A stretch of DNA of 57,932 nucleotides from contig CADCVH010000131.1 of the NCBI GenBank assembly GCA_902806085.1, positions 1 through 57,932 on the forward strand, written 5' to 3'. Of this stretch, positions 57,660-57,932 are shown piece by piece. This DNA comes from an uncultured Rubrobacteraceae bacterium. Its GTDB lineage: Bacteria; Actinomycetota; Rubrobacteria; Rubrobacterales; Rubrobacteraceae. The translations under genes were made by a program, and so were the position numbers. The first letter of the stretch is position 1, and each line of letters opens with the position of its first letter. The notes under the pieces were generated by a model. That model saw only the letters and a program-made list of their open reading frames with translations, was not told where the DNA came from and did not search any database.

Positions 57660-57932
57660 TCAGGCCTGCCCTTCGACGAGTTCGCCCTGCACGATCAGGC
57701 GGTCCTTGTAGTCCGGCAGGGTGCAGGTCTGGAGCGTGATCAGGGACTTCCCGTCGACCACGTTCATCACGTCTACGGCGTCCGGGCCGACGACCTTCGT
57801 CTCGGTCACGCGGTACAGGTACTCGTCCCCGGCGGCGTCCTGGAGCCGGATCTCATCCCCCTCCCGCAATTCGTCGAGGCGGAAAAACACGTAGTAGGAC
57901 GGCGTCCCCTCGAAGCCTATCCGGTGCCCCGC
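57660..57932 (-). CDS. Class E sortase, C-terminal part
   Basis: A partial gene entering from the right edge; 90 residues are visible. AGHRIGFEGTP holds the catalytic histidine, and ITLQTCTLPDYKDRLIVQGE holds the catalytic cysteine (TLxTC) and the arginine. These belong to class E sortases, extracytoplasmic transpeptidases that attach proteins to the actinobacterial wall. The protein stops soon after (VEGQA), the usual end. It is 62 bases upstream of the MBL gene on the same strand. Confidence 0.92.
   Translation of the reverse strand, partial: AGHRIGFEGTPSYYVFFRLDELREGDEIRLQDAAGDEYLYRVTETKVVGPDAVDVMNVVDGKSLITLQTCTLPDYKDRLIVQGELVEGQA

Overview
The window looks like chromosomal DNA from a Rubrobacter-like actinomycete. 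The evidence is very high GC, almost all genes on the minus strand, many GTG and TTG starts, actinobacterial markers (Rho with a long insertion domain, an LmeA/DUF2993 lipoprotein-type protein, type B L31, class E sortase, FtsEX next to prfB) and a cyclic-2,3-diphosphoglycerate synthase homologue. This assignment is inferred from gene content; no 16S gene is present.

Layout. (1) 1-4.5 kb: a small metabolic and stress region with a partial FNT channel, an SDR, a HAD phosphatase, an alpha/beta hydrolase, a 55-residue CsbD-like protein and a C-terminally truncated DUF262 protein. This is the most accessory-looking part. (2) 4.7-10.8 kb: tRNA-Arg, tRNA-Gly and tRNA-Pro, murI, a Nudix hydrolase, then a trans-translation cluster (ssrA, smpB and a short RNase R), then ftsX and ftsE. 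(3) 10.9-18.2 kb: an LmeA-like protein, prfB, secA, hpf, comF and a nucleotidyltransferase for sugar activation. (4) 18.3-28.4 kb: a continuous complex I operon, nuoA-B-C-D-H-I-J-K-L-M-N, with no nuoE, nuoF or nuoG. A divergent two-gene unit (28.7-30.1 kb) encodes a 7Fe-type ferredoxin and an RnfC/PduS-like protein that has lost its own Fe-S cysteines. (5) 30.2-32.8 kb: an M20 peptidase and murA. (6) 33-40.6 kb: the F1Fo ATP synthase operon atpZ-I-B-E-F-H-A-G-D-C, whose beta subunit carries long extra tails. (7) 40.6-44.6 kb: an alpha/beta hydrolase divergent from a TetR regulator, with an operator between them; a deaminase, upp and glyA. (8) 44.8-49.1 kb: a DsbA-like protein, tsaC, prmC, prfA, a DUF1385 protein and rpmE. 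(9) 49.2-57.9 kb: rho, a divergent GlpX, the cDPG synthase homologue, a phosphoesterase, argS, a DUF3006 protein, rlmH, a WalJ-like MBL protein and a class E sortase running off the end.

How the parts fit. Two energy-conserving machines lie within 23 kb: proton-pumping complex I and ATP synthase. Complex I is the 11-subunit form, so it needs an electron-input module from elsewhere. The divergent ferredoxin and flavoprotein-like pair is a natural candidate, and this is the most interesting system here. The remaining genes are mostly housekeeping: translation termination and rescue, secretion, cell division, wall precursor synthesis and one-carbon metabolism. Genes are tightly packed, with many ATGA, GTGA, TTGA and TAATG overlaps that imply translational coupling. 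Several genes have a -10 box only 7-8 bases before the start codon, suggesting leaderless transcripts. A family of short GC-rich repeats sits in at least four of the longer intergenic gaps. No IS element, prophage or CRISPR array was seen.
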